Shown: positions 54,015 to 61,798 of the stretch, one piece after another
How the letters are laid out: each line of letters starts with the position of its first letter
Position numbering within the stretch: the stretch's first letter is position 1
Source: Prevotella sp. Rep29
Lineage (GTDB): Bacteria > Bacteroidota > Bacteroidia > Bacteroidales > Bacteroidaceae
Direction: 5' to 3'
NCBI RefSeq assembly: GCF_019551475.1
Contig: NZ_CP047159.1
Coordinates: 558,001 to 622,000, forward strand
DNA: 64,000 nucleotides
Notes under the pieces: generated by a model
Database searches by the model: none
Told to the model about the DNA's origin: nothing
The model's input: only the letters and a program-made list of their open reading frames with translations
Made by a program: the position numbers and the translations under genes

Positions 54015-54446
54015 TTATAATTCTCCTTTCTTTATTTTATCAATCAAACTTTTAATCACGTCAGCATTGCCTTGGTGGAATATTTCTAAATATCGATTAT
54101 CGTTATTTTCATAATCATACACAGGAGAAATCCGCTTAATGGTATATTCGTATTTTTCTGATAAACTTTCAACTATTTCAAACTGTTCCATCCGAGATGC
54201 CGTAACGATGATTTCACATTCTTGCTCCAACAGTTTTTCAAGCCATTCTTTCTGTTTAGATTTAGGATCTCCCAAACTTGAAAAGCCAATAGTACACTCT
54301 TCTTGCTTAATTATTGCATAGAAGTCACCATCTTCTTCCCCGAGCATTTTCTTATTTTCGGGAAACTGTTCATAAACTTTCCTGATAGAGGACGTTTTCC
54401 CTTTACTTTCAGGAGCACACAAGCAAATAATTACCTTTCTTTCCAT
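54015..54446 (-). CDS. Small P-loop protein of unknown function
   Basis: About 143 residues from the ATG at 54446 (MERKVIICLC); the longer upstream frame is a weak alternative. A Walker-A-like APESKGKTSSI directly follows the first strand (KVIICLCAPESKGKT), so it is a P-loop NTPase. Later strands read ECTIGFSSLGDP and CEIIVTASRMEQ, the latter resembling a sensor region. The layout is of a small kinase-like or signal ATPase domain. No partner is known. The 54447-55132 gap upstream holds the candidate RNA and a repeat. Confidence 0.6.
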   Translation of the reverse strand: MERKVIICLCAPESKGKTSSIRKVYEQFPENKKMLGEEDGDFYAIIKQEECTIGFSSLGDPKSKQKEWLEKLLEQECEIIVTASRMEQFEIVESLSEKYEYTIKRISPVYDYENNDNRYLEIFHQGNADVIKSLIDKIKKGEL

Positions 54447-54514
54447 GATACATATTTTTTTAATTAATAAAAAAGAATAGTTAGATTCCACCATTATGCA
54501 CAAACGGATAAGGA

Positions 54515-54766
54515 CACAAAAAATGGCGCAGCCATTCTTATGCACTTAACCTGAGAGGTGGACCTGAGAAAATGGAACCTCTACCAACTTAATAAGAATA
54601 CACTACGCCAATCGTGAGCATACTGTATTGCGTTGGTAGGAATCCTTTTCCAGGCATTCCTCTCGCTATTAAATCGAACTATTCCAAAATGATTTCTCAG
54701 GTCTCTTCGGTTAAGTGCGAAACAATAGCCAATGCATCAAATAATTCGGGATGACTCTCCCGTTCT
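54515..54766 (-). ncRNA. Candidate stand-alone structured RNA (about 250 nt)
   Basis: A full consensus promoter (54772-54802) points leftward into a region with extensive nested complementarity. GCACTTAACC (54542-54551) pairs with GGTTAAGTGC (54709-54718) and GACCTGAGAAA (54561-54571) with TTTCTCAGGTC (54693-54703). CTACCAAC (54581-54588) pairs with GTTGGTAG (54632-54639) and CGGGA (54747-54751) with TCCCG (54758-54762). A terminator-like hairpin AATGGC-gca-GCCATT with a T-run on the minus strand (54517-54536) ends it. A long closing stem with a branched interior is reminiscent of 6S RNA, but identity is unproven; it could also be the leader of the P-loop gene. Confidence 0.5.
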
Positions 54767-54771
54767 GTCCG

Positions 54772-54802
54772 CAAATATACGAATTTATTTGCAAAAAACA
54801 AA
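54772..54802 (-). promoter_or_regulatory. Consensus promoter of the candidate RNA
   Basis: On the minus strand TTTG (54799-54802), exactly 19 nt, TATATTTG (54772-54779). Confidence 0.65.
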
Positions 54803-54909
54803 AAAGCAGGTGGGAAAGTTTTCAGGTGTCTGTCCGCACAAAGTGAAAATGGGAGCATGAAAATGGAGTGGGGATAGGGCAAAAAAGAGGGTGTGTCAAA
54901 ATAGAAATT

Positions 54910-55060
54910 CAGTCATCCTACGGATGAGAATTGCAAATCGCCGCCTATGGGGAAAGGCAAATCCAACAAATCTGTACAAATCTAACAAGTCAAAGTGTTG
55001 ATACACAGAATGAAAGATTTTGGATAGATTTGTGAGATTTCTGCGCAAAGCGCACTTCCT
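54910..55060. repeat. Diverged relative of the 119-bp structured repeat
   Basis: It shares CAGTC at the start, AAATCTGTACAAATC in the middle and GATTTGTGAGATTTCT near the end with the copies at 11658-12133. The hairpins sit at the same places but differ in sequence: TCATCC-tac-GGATGA (54913-54927) and GCGC-aaa-GCGC (55043-55053). It lies in the gap before the end of xylE. Confidence 0.6.
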
Positions 55061-55132
55061 CCATTTTGCCACACTCTCTTTATTGAGCGATGGCGATAGG
55101 TTTTCGCCATGCTTTTTTCGCTGAGTGTCAGG

Positions 55133-56611
55133 CTATTTGCGCCACAGGCGGCTCATGTCTTCCAGCGTCTTGCCCTTGGTCTCGGGCACCAGGCGCCATA
55201 CAAAGATGGCGGCAATGATGCACATGATGCCATATAGTCCGTAGGCGAACATGTGACCGAACTTCTCGCCCATGTCACCCACGCTCATGTTGTACATCGG
55301 CAGGAAGGTGGAAGAGACGATGAAGTTGAAAATCCACTGGAACGCGACGGCAATGGCAACGGCTGCACCGCGGATGGTGTTGGGGAAAATCTCGGATATC
55401 AGTACCCAGCAGATGGGTCCCCACGAGAACATGAACGAGGCGCTGTAAATCATAATGCTCACCACTGCGACCACTGCCGGCAGCCCGTCAATCATGTTGA
55501 AGAATGTCACACCGAAGGCTCCCAGCGCCATGCCCAGCGAACCGATGATGAGCAGCGGCTTGCGACCGACACGCTCTACGGTGAATACCGCCAGCAGGGT
55601 GAACAGGATATTGACCACGCCCATGAGCACCGTCTGCGCCATGGGGTCGCCCATGCCGATGGACTCGAAGATGCGCGGAGCGAAATAGAGCACGGCATTG
55701 ATGCCGACTATCTGCTGGAACACGCTCAGCATGATGCCGATGAAGATGACCAGCACGCCATAGGTGAACAGCCGTTCGGTCTTCTGGGTGGCGGTCTCCT
55801 TGATTTCCTTCAGGATGGCTTTGGCTTTTTCCGTGCCGTTGATTCGTGTGAGCACGTGCAGTGCCTTGTCGTGGTTGCCGGTGAGCACCAGGTAGCGCGG
55901 TGTCTCGGGCACGAAGCACACCAGTATCGTGAAGAGTCCTGCCGGAACAGCCTCGCTCACAAACATGTAGCGCCAGCCGGTGGCGATGGTCCACGGGTCG
56001 CTCTCTGCTCCTACGCTGTAGAGCCCGCTGGCGATGCGCTCAATGACGGGGTTGGTATGCTCGCCCAGAATCATGAAATTGACGAAATATACCACCAGCT
56101 GTCCGAAGATGATGGCAAACTGGTTCCACGACACGAGCGTGCCACGCAGATGACTGGGCGACACCTCGGCGATATACATGGGGCAGATGGCGGAAGCCAA
56201 GCCCACGCCGATGCCGCCCAGGATGCGGTACATGTTGAAAGCGATGAACAGCCCGAAGGAGGGCTTGCCTTGCTCGAAGAAGAGAAATTCGGGTGCATAA
56301 GAGCCCAGTGCCGACAGGAAGAAGAATACGCCTGCCATGACGAGCGAACGCTTACGTCCCAACCATGAGGCAAAGATGCCCGACAGCGCGCTGCCGATGA
56401 TGCAGCCTATCAGTGCGCTCGACGAGGTGATGCCATGCAGGAAATCAGTGTGCGTGTAGTCGCTGGCACCCAGGAAAAACGCCTGGAGTCCTTTCTCCGC
56501 ACCGGAAATCACTGCCGTGTCATATCCGAACAGCAAACCGCCCAGCACCGCTACGAGCACGATGCTGAACAGATAGAGTCTGCTGCCTTGTGATGATGTT
56601 GTGTCGGTCAT
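55133..56611 (-). CDS. xylE: D-xylose:proton symporter (MFS sugar porter)
   Basis: A 492-residue transporter with 12 membrane segments. Sugar-porter motifs include GYDTAVISGAEKG, the GRKRSLVMAG motif in loop 2-3, PMYIAEVSPSHLRGTLVS, PETPRYLV, QQIVGINAVLYFAP, ERVGRKPLL, and the C-terminal VPETKGKTLEDM. It is the last gene of the xylose operon, 12 bp after xylA, so the substrate assignment rests on both family and context. Confidence 0.93.
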   Translation of the reverse strand: MTDTTSSQGSRLYLFSIVLVAVLGGLLFGYDTAVISGAEKGLQAFFLGASDYTHTDFLHGITSSSALIGCIIGSALSGIFASWLGRKRSLVMAGVFFFLSALGSYAPEFLFFEQGKPSFGLFIAFNMYRILGGIGVGLASAICPMYIAEVSPSHLRGTLVSWNQFAIIFGQLVVYFVNFMILGEHTNPVIERIASGLYSVGAESDPWTIATGWRYMFVSEAVPAGLFTILVCFVPETPRYLVLTGNHDKALHVLTRINGTEKAKAILKEIKETATQKTERLFTYGVLVIFIGIMLSVFQQIVGINAVLYFAPRIFESIGMGDPMAQTVLMGVVNILFTLLAVFTVERVGRKPLLIIGSLGMALGAFGVTFFNMIDGLPAVVAVVSIMIYSASFMFSWGPICWVLISEIFPNTIRGAAVAIAVAFQWIFNFIVSSTFLPMYNMSVGDMGEKFGHMFAYGLYGIMCIIAAIFVWRLVPETKGKTLEDMSRLWRK

Positions 56612-56623
56612 GTGTGTAGCGTC

Positions 56624-57943
56624 TTAGCAGTACATATTCACGATGGCTTCATACAGTTCCTGCTTGCCGCTGCGCAGCTCAGGTTCGCCAACCGTCTTGC
56701 CATATTCATAGACCTGTTCCAGCGAGAGCTTGCCCTGCTCGAACTCTTTTCCCATGCCGCTGTCGAACGAAGCGTAGCGCTCTTTGAACATCTGGCAATA
56801 GGGCGACTGCTCGATGATGGCGGCAGCGCTCTCCAGTGCGCGTGCCATGGCGTCCATGGCAGCGATGTGGGCGATGAAGATGTCTTCCAGGTCGGTGGAG
56901 TTGCGGCGGGTCTTGGCATCGAAATTGGTGCCGCCGTCGGTGAATCCGCCGTTGCGGATGATTTGCAGCATGGCTTGGGTCAGTTCGAAGTTGTCGATGG
57001 GGAACTGGTCGGTGTCCCAACCGTTCTGATAGTCGCCGCGGTTGGCGTCGATGGAACCGAGCATCCCGTTATCGACAGCCACAGCCAGTTCGTGCTCGAA
57101 GGTGTGTCCTGCCAGCGTGGCGTGGTTCACTTCGATGTTGACTTTGAAGTCTTTGTCCAGGTTGTGTGCCTTGAGGAATCCGATGACCGTCTCCGTGTCC
57201 ACGTCATACTGGTGCTTGGTGGGCTCCATCGGTTTTGGTTCGATGAGGAAAGTGCCTTTGAAGCCGCGGGCACGGGCATAGTCGCGAGCCATCGTGAGCA
57301 TCTGTGCCAAGTGGTCTTTCTCGCGTTTCTGGTCGGTGTTGAGCAGACTCATGTAGCCCTCGCGTCCGCCCCAGAATACGTAGCTGGTGCCGCCGAGTTC
57401 GATGGTGGCGTCGATGGCGTTCTTGATTTGTACGATGGCGCGTGCCACAACGTCGAAGTCGGGGTTGGTGGCAGCACCGTTCATGTAGCGCTTGTGTCCG
57501 AATACGTTGGCTGTTCCCCACAGGTTCTTGATGCCTGTCTCGGCTTGTTTCTCCTTGATATAGGCGACGATAGCCTTCAGGTTGGCTTCATACTCTTCCA
57601 CGGTGGGTGCTTCGGCTATCAGGTCCACGTCGTGGAAGCAGAAGTATTCGATGCCCATCTTCGTCATAAACTCAAAGCCGGCATCCACTTTGTCGCGGGC
57701 TGCCTGCATGGGGTCGGTAGCGGTGTTCCAGGGGAATTGCTTGGTTTCGCCGCCAAACTGGTCGGTGCCTTGTGCGCAGAGTGTGTGCCACCATGCCATG
57801 GCAAACTTGAACCAGTCTTTCATCTTCTTGCCCATCACCACTTTCTCTGCGTCGTAGTAGCGATATGCCAAGGGGTTACGGCTGTTTTTGCCTTCAAACT
57901 TGATTTTACCAATCTCGGGGAAAAATTCTTTTTTTGTTTCCAT
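56624..57943 (-). CDS. xylA: Xylose isomerase
   Basis: A 439-residue enzyme converting D-xylose to D-xylulose with divalent metals. Signatures include CFHDVDLIAEA (catalytic His), KNLWGTANVFGHKRYMNGAA, VFWGGREGYMSL, LIEPKPMEPTKHQYD, NIEVNHATLAGHTFEHEL, and GSIDANRGD. It lies between xylB and xylE with small gaps (20 and 12 bp). Confidence 0.97.
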   Translation of the reverse strand: METKKEFFPEIGKIKFEGKNSRNPLAYRYYDAEKVVMGKKMKDWFKFAMAWWHTLCAQGTDQFGGETKQFPWNTATDPMQAARDKVDAGFEFMTKMGIEYFCFHDVDLIAEAPTVEEYEANLKAIVAYIKEKQAETGIKNLWGTANVFGHKRYMNGAATNPDFDVVARAIVQIKNAIDATIELGGTSYVFWGGREGYMSLLNTDQKREKDHLAQMLTMARDYARARGFKGTFLIEPKPMEPTKHQYDVDTETVIGFLKAHNLDKDFKVNIEVNHATLAGHTFEHELAVAVDNGMLGSIDANRGDYQNGWDTDQFPIDNFELTQAMLQIIRNGGFTDGGTNFDAKTRRNSTDLEDIFIAHIAAMDAMARALESAAAIIEQSPYCQMFKERYASFDSGMGKEFEQGKLSLEQVYEYGKTVGEPELRSGKQELYEAIVNMYC

Positions 57944-57963
57944 ATTTGTTGATGTTTAAATTG

Positions 57964-59457
57964 TTATTCATGTGAAAGGATGGTCTCCAGGCGCTCTTTC
58001 CACAGCAGGTAAGCCTCTTGGTATTGCTGCAGGCGCTTCTCGTCGGGCTCGGTCTCGGCAATCTTCTTGAGCGACGCAAATGCCTCGGAAGCATCGCGGT
58101 AGATGCCTGCTCCGATGCCTGCTCCGCGCGCAGCCCCCATTGAGCCGTCGGTGTCATAGAGGTCGATGGGTGCTTGGGCGATGCTTGCGAGTGTGGTGCA
58201 GAACAGCGGACTGAGAAACATGTTGGTGTGTCCGGCGCGGATGCGGTTCACGCGCATGCCCATCTGTTCCATGATTTCCATGCCGTATTTGAAGGAAAAG
58301 ACGATGCCTTCCTGTGCGGCGCGCATCAGATGTGCCTTGCCGTGGTGGTTGAAGTCCAGCCCCATGATGCTGCAGCCCGTCTCGCGGTTCTCCAATATGC
58401 GCTCGGCACCGTTGCCGAAGGGGATAATACTCAGTTTTCCGGACCCCACAGGTGCCTGGGATGCCAAATCGTTTATCTCTGAGTAGGTCATGCCCGGGTC
58501 TGCCACGTTGCGCCTTATCCACGAGTTGAGGATGCCCGTGCCGTTGATGCACAGCAGCACTCCCAGGCGGGGCTCCTGCGGCGTGTGGTTGACGTGGGCG
58601 AAGGGGTTGACGCGCGACAGCGGGTCGTGGTTCACCTTTCCCAATACGCCATACACGACGCCCGACGTGCCTGCCGTTGAGGCTATCTCGCCGGGTTGCA
58701 GCACGTTCAGCGACAGGGCATTGTTGGGCTGGTCGCCCGCCCTGTAGGTGATGGGTGTGCCCTCTGCCAGTCCCAGTTCGGCAGCGGCTTGCGCGCTCAC
58801 CTCGCCCTGGATGCCGAAGGTGGGCTTCACGTCGGCGAGCAGTTCGCGCGAGAAACCGAAGTGGTCCAGTAGTTCCTGCGACACGTCGTTGCGGAGGAAG
58901 TCCCAGAAGATGCCTTCCGACAAGCCCGAGACGGTGGTGGCGATGGTGCCACTCAGCCGCATGGCGATGTAGTCGCCGGGAAGCATCACCTTATGGATGC
59001 GGTTGAAGGTGTCGGGCTCGTTGTCTTTGAGCCACGCCAGTTTGGCAGCGGTGAAGTTGCCGGGAGAGTTGAGCAGGTGGTTCAGGCAGTAGTCTTCACC
59101 CAGCGTCCGGAAAGCCTCGTTGCCGTAGGTCACAGCGCGCGAGTCGCACCAGATGATGGCAGGTCGCAGGGCGCGCTGCTGCTCATCGACACACACCAAG
59201 CCGTGCATCTGATAGGAGATACCTATGGCGGCGATGTCGCTTCCCGTCGCTTTCGTCTTTTGCAGCACCTGTTGCGTGACGATGCGCACGTATTGCCACC
59301 AGTTTTCAGGGTCTTGTTCAGCCCATCCCTGCTGCGGTGCACTGATGGGTGCCTCGTGGGCAGGATAGGATGCCTGTGCCGCGCACAATCCCGACTGTGC
59401 ATCGACCAGACTGCATTTTATCGAAGAACTTCCGATGTCGTAACCGAGTAAATACAT
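57964..59457 (-). CDS. xylB: Xylulokinase
   Basis: A 497-residue FGGY-family kinase phosphorylating D-xylulose. It has the N-terminal LLGYDIGSSSIKCSLVD, ISYQMHGLVCVDE, the IIWCDSRA active-site stretch, the GDQPNNALSLNVLQPGEIAS ATPase loop, and the C-terminal GAARGAGIGAG. First gene of the operon, preceded by a roughly 180-nt leader with a small reading frame and a direct repeat. Confidence 0.95.
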   Translation of the reverse strand: MYLLGYDIGSSSIKCSLVDAQSGLCAAQASYPAHEAPISAPQQGWAEQDPENWWQYVRIVTQQVLQKTKATGSDIAAIGISYQMHGLVCVDEQQRALRPAIIWCDSRAVTYGNEAFRTLGEDYCLNHLLNSPGNFTAAKLAWLKDNEPDTFNRIHKVMLPGDYIAMRLSGTIATTVSGLSEGIFWDFLRNDVSQELLDHFGFSRELLADVKPTFGIQGEVSAQAAAELGLAEGTPITYRAGDQPNNALSLNVLQPGEIASTAGTSGVVYGVLGKVNHDPLSRVNPFAHVNHTPQEPRLGVLLCINGTGILNSWIRRNVADPGMTYSEINDLASQAPVGSGKLSIIPFGNGAERILENRETGCSIMGLDFNHHGKAHLMRAAQEGIVFSFKYGMEIMEQMGMRVNRIRAGHTNMFLSPLFCTTLASIAQAPIDLYDTDGSMGAARGAGIGAGIYRDASEAFASLKKIAETEPDEKRLQQYQEAYLLWKERLETILSHE

Positions 59458-59497
59458 ATCTTTTTATATAAATGTTACCAAATTAGCGTTGCAATAG

Positions 59498-59536
59498 TTT
59501 TTGTGATACCTATCAGCTTTTTGTGATACCTATCAG
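59498..59536. promoter_or_regulatory. Tandem 19-bp direct repeat before xylB (possible operator)
   Basis: TTTTTGTGATACCTATCAG occurs at 59498-59516 and again at 59518-59536, a spacing of 20 bp. It lies between the leader reading frame and xylB and could bind a xylose regulator or act in the mRNA leader. Confidence 0.55.
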
Positions 59537-59637
59537 ATGACTTTTGTCTTACTCATCCTCCGAGCCCTCATGGACCCGTGAATCAGCGGTTCGGGGAACA
59601 GCAGCAAACAGTTTTGAGCAGCTCCGAACACTTTCAT
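59533..59637 (-). CDS. Possible 34-codon leader peptide of the xylose operon
   Basis: From the ATG at 59637 to TGA at 59533 the minus strand encodes MKVFGAAQNCLLLFPEPLIH followed by a basic end (GSMRARRMSKTKVI). The ATG sits almost exactly where transcription from the promoter at 59643-59674 should begin, so it would be translated without a leader. The stop overlaps the downstream direct repeat. Whether it is translated is unknown. Confidence 0.35.
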   Translation of the reverse strand: MKVFGAAQNCLLLFPEPLIHGSMRARRMSKTKVI

Positions 59638-59642
59638 CGTTG

Positions 59643-59674
59643 CAAAGTTACAAATAAGCGAGCGAAAAACCAAA
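59643..59674 (-). promoter_or_regulatory. Consensus promoter of the xylose operon
   Basis: On the minus strand TTTG (59671-59674), 20 nt, TAACTTTG (59643-59650). The spacer contains TCGCTCGCTTA, as in the dnaE promoter. Confidence 0.7.
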
Positions 59675-59697
59675 AGAATCCTGGTCTTTTTTAGGCT

Positions 59698-59771
59698 CTA
59701 AGGAGCTTAAGGTCTTTAAGGTCTCTAAGGTCTTTAAAGCCCCTAAGCTCCCTAAAAGCCTTTAAGGGCTC
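59698..59771. repeat. 9-nt-period tract with self-complementary halves (TAAGG type)
   Basis: Consecutive 9-mers read CTAAGGAGC, TTAAGGTCT (twice), CTAAGGTCT, TTAAAGCCC, CTAAGCTCC, CTAAAAGCC, TTTAAGGGC. The early part (TAAGGAGCTTAAGG) can pair with the later part (CCCCTAAGCTCCCT). It lies just upstream of the xyl promoter. Confidence 0.6.
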
Positions 59772-59999
59772 CCCGCCAGGTTTCTATCGCTCCCGTCTTG
59801 ACTTTTTCTTGACATTTTTCGAGTGGTGTTTTAGATTTCTTTACAAAAATTAACGCGCTACAAGGCTGTATATTTCTGTCGGTGGACTGTCAGAAGGGTG
59901 GAGGCGTTTTACGCGCTCCTGCGAAAAGTTTTCTGAAAATCAGCGAGTTAGAAAGCGAAAATCTGGGTTTTATGCGGAATGTATGCGGCGTGGCGTTGC

Positions 60000-60087
60000 G
60001 AAAGTTGAACTTTCACCTTCCGAAAGTTGAACTTTTGGCTGCTGAAAGTTGTCCTTTCGGACTCCAAAAGTTGCCCATTTCGGAGCA
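60000..60087. repeat. 22-bp-period palindrome array, locus D (four units)
   Basis: Units start at 60000, 60022, 60044 and 60066, exactly 22 bp apart. Cores are GAAAGTTGAACTTTC, GAAAGTTGAACTTTT, GAAAGTTGTCCTTTC and a weaker fourth. A GTATGTTTATGCA box follows at about 60148. The 59772-60372 region holds no gene. Confidence 0.75.
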
Positions 60088-60224
60088 ATTTTCGTGTTTT
60101 TTCGAGAGAAATCGTGCATGTTTTGCATAATTATTCGGAAACTCCCGTATGTTTATGCAAAAACTTCCGCCTCCCGTGTAAGTATTTTTCGGGTGAAATC
60201 TTTACATTTTAACAATTGGTGGCT

Positions 60225-60355
60225 GGGAGTTTTGGGAAGACTGGGAGTTCTGGGAATTCTGGGAGAGCTGGGAAGCTTGGGAATTTTGCTTGAAGTCGTA
60301 GTCCTCCCAGAGTTCTTAGGGCTCCCAGTCTTCCCAGCTTTCCCAGCCCTCCCAG
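60225..60355. repeat. 9-nt-period hairpin tract (GGGA type)
   Basis: Seven 9-mers of the form GGGANNNNT run from 60225 to 60287. After a 17-nt loop the complementary arm runs in 9-mers of the form TCCCANNNN (60305-60355, one unit diverged). The whole can form a long imperfect hairpin directly upstream of the fucosidase promoter. Confidence 0.65.
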
Positions 60356-60372
60356 TAAAAACTCAAATAAAA

Positions 60373-60404
60373 TTTGTTTTTTTGCGCGCTAAGTCGTATC
60401 TTTG
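60373..60404 (+). promoter_or_regulatory. Consensus promoter of the fucosidase gene
   Basis: TTTG (60373-60376), 20 nt, TATCTTTG (60397-60404). It implies the start at 60432 rather than the TTG at 60402, which lies inside the -7 element. Confidence 0.7.
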
Positions 60405-60431
60405 CAAGCAAACATCAAATCAGGAAATGAC

Positions 60432-61772
60432 ATGAGAAAAGCACTTCTTTTTATACTGTTGCTCCTTTCTGTAACGACGCATGCGCAGGAGATTGCCATG
60501 CGCGACAGCGTGAACTACCGGCAGCGGATGGAATGGTTCGGGAAAGCCAAGCTCGGCATCTTCATCCATTGGGGAATCTATGCCGTCAGAGGGGTCTCGG
60601 AGAGTTGGTCGTTCTACAACGAGCGGCTGCCATACGACGAGTATATGGCACAACAGAAAGGGTTCACGGCATCGAAATGGGACCCGCAGGAGTGGGTGCG
60701 CCTGATTAAGGAGAGCGGTGCGCAATACACCGTCATTACGTCCAAGCACCACGACGGCGTGGCGCTGTGGGACACCAAGGCGGGAAAACTGAGCACCAGG
60801 AAGAATACGCCTGCGCGTCGCGACCTGCTCACGCCGTTTGCGGAGGAGGTGCGCAGACAGGGACTGCGGCTGGGACTGTACTTCTCGCTGCTCGACTGGT
60901 CGCATGCGGACTATCCCAACTGGACGAAAAACACTGTCAGATATAAGATTGACGAGCAGCCCAAGCGGTGGGAAAAGTTCGTGAATTTCAACTTCGCGCA
61001 GTTGGCAGAGCTGTCGCGCCAGTTCAACCCCGACCTGTGGTGGTTCGACGGCGATTGGGAACAGACGGCAGAAGCGTGGCACGCACCCGAGATTATTGCG
61101 CTGTTGCGTCAATACAACGCCAACTGCATCGTCAACTCGCGCATTCAAGGCTATGGCGACTACCTGACGCCAGAACGGGGCATCCCCACCGAGCGGCCGC
61201 ACATACCCTACTGGGAACTCTGCCAGACGATGAACGACTCGTGGGGATATTACCCGACGGACACCAATTACAAGTCGTCTTACCAGCTGCTGCGCCTGTT
61301 TGTCGATTGCCTGTCGATGGGCGGAAACCTGCTGCTCGACATCGGACCGCGCGAGGACGGCACCATTCCCGAGGAACAGATTGCCATACTCAAAGCGTTC
61401 AGCAGATGGACGAAGAAGCACGCCGAAGCCATCTACGACACCCGGGCAGGCATCCCGACCAACTATTTCCAAGGATATACGACGCTCAACCAACGGGGCG
61501 ACGTGCTCTATCTCTACCTGCCATACCGCCCGCACGGGATGGTGGAAATCAAGGGACTCGTGAGCAAGGTGAAGCGGGCGCGCGTCGTAGGCAGTGGGGC
61601 GGCGCTTGACTATAAGATGTGGAACCAGCCGTCGTGGAGCAACATTCCCGGCAACTTCTACATCACCGTGCCCGACAGCGTGCTCGACCCGGACATCACG
61701 GTCATCGCCCTCGAACTGGACGGACCCATCAAACTCTATTCGGGCGAAGGGAAAGTCATCGAAGCCAACTGA
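60432..61772 (+). CDS. Alpha-L-fucosidase (glycoside hydrolase family 29)
   Basis: About 446 residues from MRKALLFILLLL, with a signal peptide cleaved after about THAQ. The GH29 catalytic domain shows FGKAKLGIFIHWGIYAV, SKHHDGVALWDTK and the nucleophile region DLWWFDGDWE; the family's acid/base is less easy to place. A short beta domain follows (about 365-446). It releases terminal fucose from host mucin or plant glycans in the periplasm. The next gene lies 26 bp on. Confidence 0.92.
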   Translation: MRKALLFILLLLSVTTHAQEIAMRDSVNYRQRMEWFGKAKLGIFIHWGIYAVRGVSESWSFYNERLPYDEYMAQQKGFTASKWDPQEWVRLIKESGAQYTVITSKHHDGVALWDTKAGKLSTRKNTPARRDLLTPFAEEVRRQGLRLGLYFSLLDWSHADYPNWTKNTVRYKIDEQPKRWEKFVNFNFAQLAELSRQFNPDLWWFDGDWEQTAEAWHAPEIIALLRQYNANCIVNSRIQGYGDYLTPERGIPTERPHIPYWELCQTMNDSWGYYPTDTNYKSSYQLLRLFVDCLSMGGNLLLDIGPREDGTIPEEQIAILKAFSRWTKKHAEAIYDTRAGIPTNYFQGYTTLNQRGDVLYLYLPYRPHGMVEIKGLVSKVKRARVVGSGAALDYKMWNQPSWSNIPGNFYITVPDSVLDPDITVIALELDGPIKLYSGEGKVIEAN

Positions 61773-61798
61773 CGAAAAACAAAAAGACAAATAATATC

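Noticed and set aside
54697..54882. 61-codon minus-strand frame over the candidate RNA promoter
   Set aside because: It runs through the consensus promoter and has no family likeness; treated as chance.
55253..56368. 371-codon plus-strand frame opposite xylE
   Set aside because: It is a His/Asp/Gln-rich shadow of the antisense strand of a GC-rich transporter gene; xylE has all family motifs.
56612..57952. 446-codon plus-strand frame opposite xylA
   Set aside because: It is an antisense shadow of xylose isomerase; no family features, and its ends track the xylA gene.
60420..61790. 456-codon minus-strand frame opposite the fucosidase gene
   Set aside because: It is an antisense shadow with Arg/Val/His-rich composition; the plus-strand GH29 gene is complete.
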